NCBI RefSeq assembly: GCF_013761005.1
Contig: NZ_JACDUS010000004.1
Coordinates: 1 to 64,000, forward strand
Reading direction: 5' to 3'
Length of the DNA: 64,000 nucleotides
Source: Desulfosalsimonas propionicica
GTDB lineage: Bacteria; Desulfobacterota; Desulfobacteria; Desulfobacterales; Desulfosalsimonadaceae
Shown here: piece after piece, positions 1 through 7,469 of the stretch
Numbering within the stretch: the first letter of the stretch is position 1
Layout of the letters: each line of letters starts with the position of its first letter
The notes under the pieces: generated by a model
Databases searched by the model: none
Seen by the model: only the letters and a program-made list of their open reading frames with translations
What the model was told of the DNA's origin: nothing
Position numbers and translations under genes: made by a program

Positions 1-1
1 C

Positions 2-136
2 CATTCTCGGGCCGCCGCCGGTCCGACCGATGTGCTTGAGTCTTCGATCAACTATCTGGGAATTTCAGTCTATCCCGGCATCTACCGGATGACCCAAAAA
101 AATTATATATATTTTTATTTTTCAAGGATGGATTGA
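2..136 (+). CDS. C-terminal fragment of an unrecognised protein, cut by the window edge
   Basis: An open frame enters from the left edge and stops at a TGA at 134-136, giving 44 residues. Residues 7-29 look like ordinary protein (GPTDVLES, then INYLGISVYPG). The last 12 or so come from an AT-rich A/T run and look like read-through, so the natural end may lie a little earlier by a frame slip in the A-run near 97-104. I do not recognise the family and assign no function. Confidence 0.3.
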   Translation, partial: HSRAAAGPTDVLESSINYLGISVYPGIYRMTQKNYIYFYFSRMD

Positions 137-241
137 TTTGGATGACGCCGGAAAAGGATTCTTCGGCGAACCTGTCGCGCCAGCCGACTTCGTAAACCCG
201 GCAGCTGAACTTTTTGTTGGCCCATAAAGGAAAGCAAGAAA

Positions 242-724
242 ATGATCGCCCGGATTTCGACACATTTTATTTGTACGGAGAAAGATCTTTGGCAGAAAAT
301 CATTGAGCCGAAAGCCCTTCAGTTTGTGGCCTGGCCAATTCTCAGTTTTATCCCCGATGAAGCGGGCGCGCTGGATGGAGAGTGGATCGTTGGGAAAAAG
401 TATAATCTGAGGCTTTTCTTTTTAAAGTGCATTCCTCTCGGTCGCCATATCATTCAATTGGTGAAAATTGATAAAACCGCAAATACCATTTCCAGTCAGG
501 AAAAAGGAAAGCTTACACGGGTATGGAACCACGACATCACTTTCCATGAAGTATATCCCGGGAAGGTGCATTACATTGATAAGATCGAAATCAGCGCTGG
601 CTTACGCTCACCGGTGATTTGGCTTTTTGCGCATATTTTTTACCGGCATCGTCAGCGACGCTGGAAATTATTGCTTGAAAGGCAAAGGGGCTTAGGGAAA
701 GAATCGTCCGGAGATAAGGGTTAA
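242..724 (+). CDS. Hypothetical protein, possibly SRPBCC (START-like) fold
   Basis: This gene codes for 160 residues with no signal peptide. The N-terminus (ARISTHFICTEKDLWQKI) resembles the first strand and helix of SRPBCC ligand-binding proteins. The alternating strands in the middle and a long basic C-terminal helix (RHRQRRWKLLLERQR) also fit that fold, in which a hydrophobic cavity binds lipids or polyketides. No ligand can be inferred. The ATG follows an aaaggaaag ribosome binding site. The gene ends 18 bases before the GmhB-like gene and is probably co-transcribed with it. The fold call is inferred from pattern only and the protein could be an unrelated small alpha/beta protein. Confidence 0.5.
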   Translation: MIARISTHFICTEKDLWQKIIEPKALQFVAWPILSFIPDEAGALDGEWIVGKKYNLRLFFLKCIPLGRHIIQLVKIDKTANTISSQEKGKLTRVWNHDITFHEVYPGKVHYIDKIEISAGLRSPVIWLFAHIFYRHRQRRWKLLLERQRGLGKESSGDKG

Positions 725-742
725 AACAAGGCGTCTGACTCC

Positions 743-1306
743 ATGGTCATTGAAAACAACATAAAGCGGCCCGCGGTTTTTCTGGACCGGGACGGTACCA
801 TTATCGAGGACCGGGGCCACCTCTCCCGCCCCTCGCAGGTGATATTTTTTACAGAAACCGTTTCTGCCCTGCGCCGATTAAACGAACTCTTTGATCTGTT
901 TATCGTTACCAATCAGTCCGGCGTTGCCAAGGGATTGCTGACGATGGACGATGTCGGGTGCGTCAACGGACATGTGGTGTCTTACCTGGCCGAATGCGGA
1001 ATCCGGATCACCGACATCTACGTCTGCCCCCATGATTCTTCGGACAACTGCGAATGCATCAAACCCAAACCGTATTTTCTCAAAAAGGCGGAAAAGGAGC
1101 ACGGAATCGATCTTTCCCGGTCATTTGCGATAGGGGATCATCCCCATGATGTGGCGTTTGCGGAAAACGCCGGTGCACACGGTATTTACGTTTTGACCGG
1201 CCACGGAATGAAGCACCGGCATGAACTTTCGAAAGAGGCCCTGATCGCGGCCGGGATAGAGGCAGCCGCCGATATCATTTGCAGAAGTGCAGCAGCCGGC
1301 CGATAA
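743..1306 (+). CDS. gmhB: HAD-family phosphatase, GmhB-like (heptose 1,7-bisphosphate 7-phosphatase)
   Basis: A 187-residue HAD-IIIA hydrolase. The nucleophile motif DRDGTI (residues about 15-20) and the TNQSG motif are intact. The zinc-loop pattern CPHDSSDNCEC followed by KPKP is the hallmark of histidinol-phosphate/heptose-bisphosphate phosphatases, and the acidic GDHPHDVAFA motif completes the site. The family removes the 7-phosphate of D-glycero-manno-heptose 1,7-bisphosphate in the cytoplasm, on the route to ADP-heptose for lipopolysaccharide. No other heptose genes lie nearby, so the substrate is inferred from family alone. Related members dephosphorylate histidinol phosphate. Length is normal for GmhB. 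Confidence 0.78.
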   Translation: MVIENNIKRPAVFLDRDGTIIEDRGHLSRPSQVIFFTETVSALRRLNELFDLFIVTNQSGVAKGLLTMDDVGCVNGHVVSYLAECGIRITDIYVCPHDSSDNCECIKPKPYFLKKAEKEHGIDLSRSFAIGDHPHDVAFAENAGAHGIYVLTGHGMKHRHELSKEALIAAGIEAAADIICRSAAAGR

Positions 1307-1440
1307 GCGAAACCTTCGACTCCGCATAACAATCAACAGGGACTTTACCTCAATATGAATTTATATTTCATCAAAAAGGAATTGCTGCCCTGGGTCGGAA
1401 GAAGTCAAAGCGGCTATTAACCCATAGAGGTATAACTCAA

Positions 1441-2064
1441 ATGGCGTCATCTCAAAAAGGATTGTTCCGGCGGGCGGACCAAATACCAGCGGCATCATGG
1501 ATCGATCTGTGCAATCGTTCATCTCAACAGGCAGCGGAGGCTGTGGGTGCGGTATGGGATGGCCAATTCTTCAAAGTGCCGCTGTTGGGTGTCCAATATA
1601 TCATTGATCCCGCTAATCAGCGAATCAATGTGGAAGGCAATGCCGATTATCCGGTCAGTTATCAAGCCGGCATTGTACTGCTAACCACCTTATCTATTTC
1701 CAAGGGAGTGCCGCCCAGTGGACGGATGACTGTGCCACAAGAACTTCCCGGTGGACGAATGTTTTTTACCGGAGCGCATGCTCTTGCATCCGGACCATTG
1801 GCTCAACAATTCGAAAAGGCTTCGGATCATTTGCTCCATCGTGCCCTTGAAATCGGCGGTGAATTGCTTGAGGGAGCCGACATTGCGATTCGATTGCCCG
1901 GGTTGCCATACGTACCCCTATACATTTTATATTGGCGAGGAGATCAGGAGATTGCTGCCAGAGCAATGATCGGAATAGATGACAGAGCCTATTTTCATCT
2001 TGACTTAGCTGGTGTCTTTGCTTTGACCAACATACTTGTATTCAACTTTTGCCGAGTTGACTGA
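1441..2064 (+). CDS. DUF3786-family protein
   Basis: 207 residues, soluble. The C-terminal half shows the DUF3786 pattern: a PLYILYWRGDQEI strand-turn followed by an ARAMIGIDDRAYFHLDLAGVFAL segment. Proteins of this family are common in anaerobes (sulfate reducers, clostridia, methanogens) and have no established function. Some are near corrinoid or acetyl-CoA pathway genes, but no such neighbour is seen here. It stands alone between two gaps of about 130 and 310 bases. A short shine-dalgarno (agaggt) precedes the ATG. Confidence 0.65.
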   Translation: MASSQKGLFRRADQIPAASWIDLCNRSSQQAAEAVGAVWDGQFFKVPLLGVQYIIDPANQRINVEGNADYPVSYQAGIVLLTTLSISKGVPPSGRMTVPQELPGGRMFFTGAHALASGPLAQQFEKASDHLLHRALEIGGELLEGADIAIRLPGLPYVPLYILYWRGDQEIAARAMIGIDDRAYFHLDLAGVFALTNILVFNFCRVD

Positions 2065-2374
2065 AATGGAAGAAATGGAAACATAATGAACCTGTTAAAC
2101 TTTTTTCTCATCTGAGACATCTGTTCATTTTACCGGTCAACCCTACCCTCCCAAAACGTACTTCAATTTTCAGATAGTTATTCATTTTCTCCAATTCAGC
2201 AAAGCCGCTTCCTGCAAAGACGGAAAAATGCCGGCTCAAGCCGCCCATAAATGGATTTTGCTTGCATAAGCAAATTCATTTCTTTTATAAGCGGTTTCTT
2301 TTGAGTCGTAACATGTTGTTCCCGGTATTTGACTGAAACTGTTTGAGGGTATTATAAAGCAAAGGAAAGACAAA
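2065..2374. other. 310-base gap with no recognisable gene
   Basis: AT-rich stretch without a credible coding frame or strong hairpin. Just before the next gene there is a TTGACT hexamer at 2329-2334 and TTATAA at 2352-2357, but a start there would leave almost no leader before the aaaggaaag ribosome binding site (2361-2369). Confidence 0.5.
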
Positions 2375-3766
2375 ATGAGTGAAAAGGACGCGTATCAGAG
2401 AAAACGGGTTTCTGCCGATGCGGCCGTGGGCTGTGTTGAATCCGGTGACGTGGTTGATTACGGTTTTTTTAACGGAAAGCCCGTGGCCTGCGATCAGGCG
2501 CTGGCCAGAAGAGCCGAAGAACTCCGGGATGTATGCATTTATTCAGCTGTCAACCTGCCGCCCGTGCCCGCGGTGACAAATTTTCCGGAAAGCTTCATTT
2601 ATATTGACTGGCACTGGAGCAAGCTGACCCGGATCCTGCACCAGGAGGTCAATCCCATCTACTATTGCCCCATTCAGTATCACCGGGGGCCTTTCTACTA
2701 CCGGCACCTGACCGACAGCCGCAAATACCGGACCGTGGATCACAACCGGGAGACAGACAGGCAGCACAAATGGATTTCCATCTGTCAGGCCACTCCCATG
2801 GATGAGCACGGGTTTTTCAATCTTGGACCGCAAAACTCCAGCGCCTCGGCCTGCATCGAGGCCGCAGACGTCGTTATCATCGAAGTCAACCGGAAACAGC
2901 CCGTGGCCCTGGGCGGCAGCGAGGAGTCGGTCCATATCTCCCGGGTGGACTACATCGTGGAGCAGGCTCCCGAGGATCAGGACCTCTATGATGCACCGCT
3001 GGCTGAACCGTCCGAGACCGACAGGCAAATTGCGGCCAACCTCATGCCGTTTATCCATGACGGCGCCTGCATCCAATTGGGCATCGGCGCCATGCCCAAT
3101 GCCGTGGGCCGGATGATTGCGGATTCGGATCTCAAAAACCTGGGCGGTCACACGGAAATGCTGGTGGATGCTTACGTGGACATGATCGAGTCGGGCCGGA
3201 TGACCGGCGCCTGTAAAAACATCGACCGCTACCGCTGCGTCTATACCTTTGCCATCGGTACAAAGCGCCTCTACGACTTTATTGACAACAATCCGGCCCT
3301 TGCCTCCTGTAACGTGGATTATACCAACGATCCGCGGGTGATCTCGCAAAACGATAACATGGTCAGCATCAACAATGCCGTTCAGGTGGATCTGTTCTCC
3401 CAGGTCAATGCGGAGAGCTCGGGCGGCAAACAAATTTCCGGAAACGGCGGCATGTGGGACTTTGTCCTGGGCGCATCCTGGTCCAAAAACGGCCGGAGCT
3501 TCATTTGCCTGGCTTCGACCTATACGGACGCCGGCGGCAATCTCCAGTCCCGCATCATCCCGGCGCTTGCCCAGGGCAGCATTACCACGATCCCCAGGCA
3601 GATGGTGGATACCATTGTTACCGAATACGGCAGTGCCCGGATGACGGCCTGCCCGACCTGGATGCGCGCGGAAAAGCTCATCAGCATCGCCCACCCCGAC
3701 TTCCGCGAAGAGTTGATCCAGGAGGCTGAAAAATGGGGAATCTGGCGTCAGTCCAACAAAAAATAA
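2375..3766 (+). CDS. Acetyl-CoA hydrolase/transferase family CoA-transferase
   Basis: 463 residues, the usual length for the acetate/4-hydroxybutyrate CoA-transferase family. Landmarks are an N-terminal ...ESGDVVDYGFFNGKP segment, the central IQLGIGAMPNAVG motif, and the VNAESSGGKQISGNGG segment near the active site, in which the family carries a catalytic glutamate. These enzymes move CoA between acyl-CoA and acetate or another acid in the cytoplasm, usually for fermentation or activation of short-chain acids. The exact acyl pair cannot be read from sequence, and it could be butyryl-, succinyl- or propionyl-CoA:acetate. It is monocistronic by spacing. Confidence 0.85.
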   Translation: MSEKDAYQRKRVSADAAVGCVESGDVVDYGFFNGKPVACDQALARRAEELRDVCIYSAVNLPPVPAVTNFPESFIYIDWHWSKLTRILHQEVNPIYYCPIQYHRGPFYYRHLTDSRKYRTVDHNRETDRQHKWISICQATPMDEHGFFNLGPQNSSASACIEAADVVIIEVNRKQPVALGGSEESVHISRVDYIVEQAPEDQDLYDAPLAEPSETDRQIAANLMPFIHDGACIQLGIGAMPNAVGRMIADSDLKNLGGHTEMLVDAYVDMIESGRMTGACKNIDRYRCVYTFAIGTKRLYDFIDNNPALASCNVDYTNDPRVISQNDNMVSINNAVQVDLFSQVNAESSGGKQISGNGGMWDFVLGASWSKNGRSFICLASTYTDAGGNLQSRIIPALAQGSITTIPRQMVDTIVTEYGSARMTACPTWMRAEKLISIAHPDFREELIQEAEKWGIWRQSNKK

Positions 3767-3930
3767 GGGATTTGGGAATCAAAGAAAACAAGGCAATATT
3801 TGTTTGAAAAATTCGGCGTTTCGGTTAAACTCTTCAGTGAGCGGGTCCTATTGGGGCAACCTGTTGGCGTCAGGTCGGGCTGGTGAAGATACACAGGCGA
3901 TCAATCCATCAAAAATTGAAAGGAAGGGAA

Positions 3931-4377
3931 ATGGATTCAAAGATAAAGATTGGCATCATTATCTGTGATCGTTACCGCCGCTGTGCGGGTGGAAAGTGTT
4001 TCCGGGCCATGAGAAACAAGGAGGGGGCTTTTGATATATACCAGGACAGAGAAGTTGAGCTGGTGGGTTTTACAACCTGTGATGGCTGTCCCGGGGGCAA
4101 TATCGAGTATGCGGGCGAAGAGATGGTGAAAAATGGCGCAGAAGTCATTCACCTGGCCACAGGCCTGGTGGTTGGCTATCCTCCCTGTCCCTACATTGAA
4201 ACATTTAAGGCTTTTCTTGAAAAACGCTATGCGGTCAAAGTCGTTGTCGGCACTCACCCGATCCCGAAAAAGTATCTGGAAATGCATATACATCTCAAAA
4301 CATGGGATGACCCTGCGTGGAAGCCGCTTATCGACCCGACCATGGGTGATGAAACCATCCGTGAAAGTTACAATTAA
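3931..4377 (+). CDS. CGGC domain protein (putative metal-binding)
   Basis: 148 residues. The start at 3931 was chosen because aggaaggg lies just upstream; an in-frame GTG at 3883 has no such site. Cysteine pairs are RYRRCAGGKCFRAM near the N-terminus, TTCDGCPGGN in the middle and GYPPCPYIE later, the pattern of the CGGC family (Pfam CGGC). The family is widespread in anaerobes and thought to bind metal through these cysteines. No reaction is known. A leader of roughly 160 bases separates it from the CoA-transferase, so co-transcription is uncertain. Confidence 0.75.
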   Translation: MDSKIKIGIIICDRYRRCAGGKCFRAMRNKEGAFDIYQDREVELVGFTTCDGCPGGNIEYAGEEMVKNGAEVIHLATGLVVGYPPCPYIETFKAFLEKRYAVKVVVGTHPIPKKYLEMHIHLKTWDDPAWKPLIDPTMGDETIRESYN

Positions 4378-4497
4378 ACGCCATTGACCGAATTGCCGCC
4401 GGCATGCATGATGGACAGCCCGGATTTTGGTTCAGCCCGATAAAACCGGCGCTTACTCGTTTTGGCACGCCTTTTGTTGACCTCAAGGGATAGCCAG

Positions 4498-4974
4498 ATG
4501 ATCGAAAAAATTTTCCAGAGCAGTCGTTATCTTGTGTTGATCGCGATTGGAGCCGCCTCGGTATCGGCGATTGTATTGTACTTTGGAAGTTTGAGTGTTT
4601 TGATCCATTTGCTAATGGACCTGCTCCAGGAAGTTCCCACGACTACCGAGAGCGGTAAAATGCTTGCTGTTAAGCTGTTAAAAATATTAGACCTGCTGCT
4701 TATCGCCATTACATTGCAAACGATTTCCGTAAGTCTCTATCGGCTTTTCATTACGCCATTGCGGGTGGAAAACAGCACTTTTCTCAATGTCTTGAATATC
4801 AAAAGCTTTCACGATCTGAAAATTACAATTATTCAGGTTTCAATCGTGATCATGGTGATCCTTTTCCTTGAGCAGTCAGTGGAGCTTGGCGCCAGGTTGG
4901 AACTATTATACTTTGGTTCTGCCGTGGCACTGGTCATATTGGCATCGGTTTATGCATCGCGGCACATGAGGTAA
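4498..4974 (+). CDS. YqhA/UPF0114-family membrane protein
   Basis: 158 residues starting at the ATG at 4498; an upstream in-frame TTG has no ribosome site. Three to four hydrophobic segments are visible (about 11-40, 68-88, 115-135, 138-152). The family motif around FITPLRVENSTFLNVLNIKSFHDLK matches UPF0114. It is an inner-membrane protein of unknown role, distantly discussed as channel-like. Neighbours give no clue to function. Confidence 0.72.
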   Translation: MIEKIFQSSRYLVLIAIGAASVSAIVLYFGSLSVLIHLLMDLLQEVPTTTESGKMLAVKLLKILDLLLIAITLQTISVSLYRLFITPLRVENSTFLNVLNIKSFHDLKITIIQVSIVIMVILFLEQSVELGARLELLYFGSAVALVILASVYASRHMR

Positions 4975-5128
4975 AGGGCAGCGCCTGAAAGAACTTTATA
5001 CCCAAAAAAACCGGCTGATTTTGTTTGACACATCTCAATGACAAGGCATATTGGCAGTAGAAACCATTAAAAGGCGGGCCGGGATTGCCGGCACAACATT
5101 GTCCAAATTTTAAAAGGGAGCAGAAAAA

Positions 5129-5443
5129 ATGGCTGAAAAAAAACTGCCCAAAAATTATCAGGTCATGGAATCTGAACATCCCAGGCTGATGAAGGCCGTC
5201 TCCGAGCTCGGCCAGGCCGCGCGCGAGGAAGGCCCCCTGGATGCAAAAACCGTTGAGCTTATTCAGATGGCCGCAGCCGCCGCCCTCAGGCTGGAAGGAG
5301 CCGTGCACAGCCATACCCGCCGGGCCCTGAAGGAGGGCGCCAGCAGGGAGGAAATCCACCACGCCCTTGTCGTGCTCACCTCCACCATGGGTTTTCCCTC
5401 TGTGGCCGCAGCCATGAGCTGGGCCCGGGATATTACCGACTGA
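5129..5443 (+). CDS. Carboxymuconolactone decarboxylase-fold protein lacking the AhpD cysteines
   Basis: 104 residues, all helical, with the CMD core LEGAVHSHTRRALKEGAS followed by REEIHHALVVLTSTMGFPS. AhpD-type peroxidase partners carry E-x2-C-x2-C-x3-H at this point. Here the two cysteine places are taken by other residues and only the Glu and His positions remain, so thiol peroxidase activity is unlikely. A good site, gggagc, precedes the ATG. It starts a tight run of four genes to 7240 (spacing 9, 44 and 43 bases), probably an operon. Function unknown. Confidence 0.75.
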   Translation: MAEKKLPKNYQVMESEHPRLMKAVSELGQAAREEGPLDAKTVELIQMAAAAALRLEGAVHSHTRRALKEGASREEIHHALVVLTSTMGFPSVAAAMSWARDITD

Positions 5444-5452
5444 AGGATTGTT

Positions 5453-5809
5453 ATGACCTATCCCAGAATCGATCATTGTGCTTTTGGACAAATGACGATT
5501 AACGGAAAAACCTTTTCCTCTGACCTGATCATTGATACAAACGGAAACGTTCGGGACAATTGGCGCCGCCGCCAGGGCCACAACCTTGTGCCCGAAGACC
5601 TGGGGGCAATAATTGACGGCACCCCTGAAAAACTCATCATCGGCACAGGGGTCAGCGGACGCATGTCAGTGGCCGAATCGGTCAGGGAGGAATGCCGGGC
5701 CCTGGGCATTTCAATCGAGGCATACCCCACTGCTGAGGCGGCCCAAAAATTCAATGAAGCGGCTGAAACAGGCGCTCTGGTGGCTGCAGGCTTTCACCTG
5801 ACCTGCTGA
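5453..5809 (+). CDS. Mth938-like domain (DUF498/NDUFAF3-type) protein
   Basis: 118 residues. The sequence shows the order typical of the family: an IDHCAFGQMTINGKTFSSDL start, a basic NWRRRQGHNLVPEDL loop, the PEKLIIGTGVSGRMSV strand-turn, and the late AYPTAEAAQKFNE helix. Bacterial members are uncharacterised; the human homologue NDUFAF3 helps assemble complex I. It follows the CMD-fold gene by 9 bases, which supports one transcript. It ends with Cys-TGA as a natural stop; no conserved extension follows that would suggest recoding. Confidence 0.75.
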   Translation: MTYPRIDHCAFGQMTINGKTFSSDLIIDTNGNVRDNWRRRQGHNLVPEDLGAIIDGTPEKLIIGTGVSGRMSVAESVREECRALGISIEAYPTAEAAQKFNEAAETGALVAAGFHLTC

Positions 5810-5853
5810 AAAACCAATTCACATCAATTTTAATAAAAAAGGAAGCACGCATC

Positions 5854-6408
5854 ATGGACAAGCAAGACTGCATACTGTTTAGCGGCGGCACCAAAGGCGC
5901 CGAGGCGGAATTCGGGGCCAATGCCGAGCGATTTGGGATAGAGGAAGTCAATTTCTCATTTGAGGGCCATGCCATTGTCCGCAGCCGCGGAATGCGGGTG
6001 CTGACCCAGGAAGAGCTGAAAAACGGGGATGTGAGCCTGGAATATATCTCAAGGCTGATGAACCGGCGCTATGCCAAAACCCCGATGATCCGCAAGGTTC
6101 TGCAGAGCATCTGGTATCAGATCAACAGCGGAAGGGAAATCTACGTTGTCGGCGAGATCCTGGATGACAAGACGGTAAAGGGCGGCACCGGCTGGGGTGC
6201 TGAATTTGCAAAACTCTGCAACAAGCCGTTATATGTCTTTGATCAAAAACAAAACGCGTGGTTTGAATGGGACAAGACAGACTGGATCGAGTGCGAAAAA
6301 AACCCGCCGGTGATCACCCAGCCCCGTTTCACGGGAACCGGGACACGCTATCTGGCGGAAAACGGCAAAAAAGCCATAGCCGCACTGTTTGACAGAACCT
6401 TTGGATAA
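5854..6408 (+). CDS. Hypothetical Rossmann-type protein, SLOG-like
   Basis: 184 residues. It opens with an ILFSGGTKGAEAEFG turn, which resembles the nucleotide-binding loop of SLOG/LOG-type Rossmann folds. Later GGTGWGAEFAKLCNKPLYVFD looks like the second conserved SLOG half, in which a glycine-rich strand-turn precedes a helix. A C-terminal VITQPRFTGTGTRYL segment is well ordered. SLOG proteins bind nucleotides or NAD-derived ligands. No catalytic claim is made. It lies in the middle of the 5129-7240 gene run, 44 bases after the Mth938-like gene. Confidence 0.55.
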   Translation: MDKQDCILFSGGTKGAEAEFGANAERFGIEEVNFSFEGHAIVRSRGMRVLTQEELKNGDVSLEYISRLMNRRYAKTPMIRKVLQSIWYQINSGREIYVVGEILDDKTVKGGTGWGAEFAKLCNKPLYVFDQKQNAWFEWDKTDWIECEKNPPVITQPRFTGTGTRYLAENGKKAIAALFDRTFG

Positions 6409-6451
6409 CCGGTCAGCCTTAAACCCAGGGGCAGAAAACAAGGAGAGTGGC

Positions 6452-7240
6452 ATGCAGGCAGAAGCAAACGGCATAAACATCCATTACCAACTCACGGGAC
6501 CGGCGTCCGCACCGGTTGTCATGCTAAGCCATTGCCTGGCCGGGACCATGGGCATCTGGGACGATCAGATCAAAACCCTTGAACAGCAATACCAGGTGCT
6601 GCGCTATGACCTGCGGGGCCACGGGGCCACGTCGGCACCGGACAATGACTACAGCATGGAAATGCTGGCATCCGATGCCGCAGCCCTGCTCGATGCCCTG
6701 GAAATCCCAGGCGCGCACTTCATGGGCATCAGCCTGGGCGGCATGCTCGGCCAGAACATGGCCCTGCTGTACCCGGAAAAAGTCTCTTCCCTGATTCTTT
6801 GCGACACCGCCTGCAAAATTCCTCAAGAAACCCATCAGGACTGGGAGGAGCGCATTGCCGCGGCCCGGCGGCACGGCATGGCCGCCCTGGCAGACGGCAC
6901 CATGCAGCGATGGCTCAGCCCGGAGTTTCAAAAAGCGCATCCGGATATTGCGGAAAAAATCAGAAACATGATTCTGGCCACGCCTGTGGCCGGGTTTGCC
7001 GGATGCTGCCGGGCGATCCGGAATTTTGACATCAAAAACAAAATCGGCCGGATTTCCGTACCGGTGCTAATCCTGGTAGGTGAAAACGATCCGGGAACCC
7101 CTGTTGAAATGTCACAGGAAATCCGGGATGCTATCTCCGGGGCTGAAATGGTGACCCTGCCCCAAGCCTTTCACCTCAGCAACATCGAGGCGGCAGAGCC
7201 GTTTAACCAGACCATTACCGGTTTTCTGGCAAAACAATAA
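6452..7240 (+). CDS. Alpha/beta hydrolase, 3-oxoadipate enol-lactonase-like
   Basis: 262 residues. The ATG at 6452 follows aaggagag. An earlier in-frame start overlaps the previous gene and lacks a site. The nucleophile elbow GISLGG puts Ser at residue 94, the oxyanion segment is SHCLAG near residue 26, the acid is probably Asp in GENDPGTP, and the base is His in AFHLSNIE near the end. The overall pattern resembles PcaD (beta-ketoadipate enol-lactone hydrolase). Together with the upstream CMD-fold gene this recalls pcaD-pcaC, but the CMD protein is short and no other aromatic-degradation gene is near. The substrate is therefore open. Confidence 0.78.
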   Translation: MQAEANGINIHYQLTGPASAPVVMLSHCLAGTMGIWDDQIKTLEQQYQVLRYDLRGHGATSAPDNDYSMEMLASDAAALLDALEIPGAHFMGISLGGMLGQNMALLYPEKVSSLILCDTACKIPQETHQDWEERIAAARRHGMAALADGTMQRWLSPEFQKAHPDIAEKIRNMILATPVAGFAGCCRAIRNFDIKNKIGRISVPVLILVGENDPGTPVEMSQEIRDAISGAEMVTLPQAFHLSNIEAAEPFNQTITGFLAKQ

Positions 7241-7241
7241 A

Positions 7242-7393
7242 GATGGCTCCGCAAAAAGTCCAATATCTGCGTTACGCGCAATTTCTCAGAATTTCACGTA
7301 CAGATAAGTACGCTGCATTCTTCGAAATTACGCAAGCCTTGATCTTGAACTTTTTTCGGCACCATCTAAAATCAGACTTTTTACGGTGCCATC
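7242..7393. repeat. Structured palindromic repeat, family A copy 1
   Basis: 152 bases starting GATGGCTCCGCAAAAAGTC and ending GACTTTTTACGGTGCCATC, a 19-base terminal inverted repeat with two differences. Inside are a GCAATTT/AAATTACG stem and a perfect CGTAC-AGATAA-GTACG hairpin. It is clearly related to 10890-11041 and 38752-38901. It lies between the alpha/beta hydrolase and the SidJ-like gene. Confidence 0.85.
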
Positions 7394-7469
7394 AATAAGG
7401 GACTCCGGGAACAAAACATGGCAAAACCACTTGACCAATCCGGAGCGTGGCGGTAAAAAGCCGGCAGCC

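Noticed and set aside
2329..2357. Sigma-70-like hexamers before the CoA-transferase
   Set aside because: A transcript from here would begin at or in the ribosome binding site, leaving almost no leader; probably coincidence.
2543..3694. 383-residue frame opposite the CoA-transferase
   Set aside because: It lies wholly antisense to a well-recognised gene, has a repetitive low-information composition rich in His, Gly and Val, and no homology pattern.
5807..5809. Cys-TGA end of the Mth938-like gene as possible selenocysteine
   Set aside because: No conserved residues follow the TGA and the protein already has full family length.
7418..7456. 12-residue leader-like frame before the SidJ-like gene
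   Set aside because: Too short to support and no attenuator structure is visible next to it.
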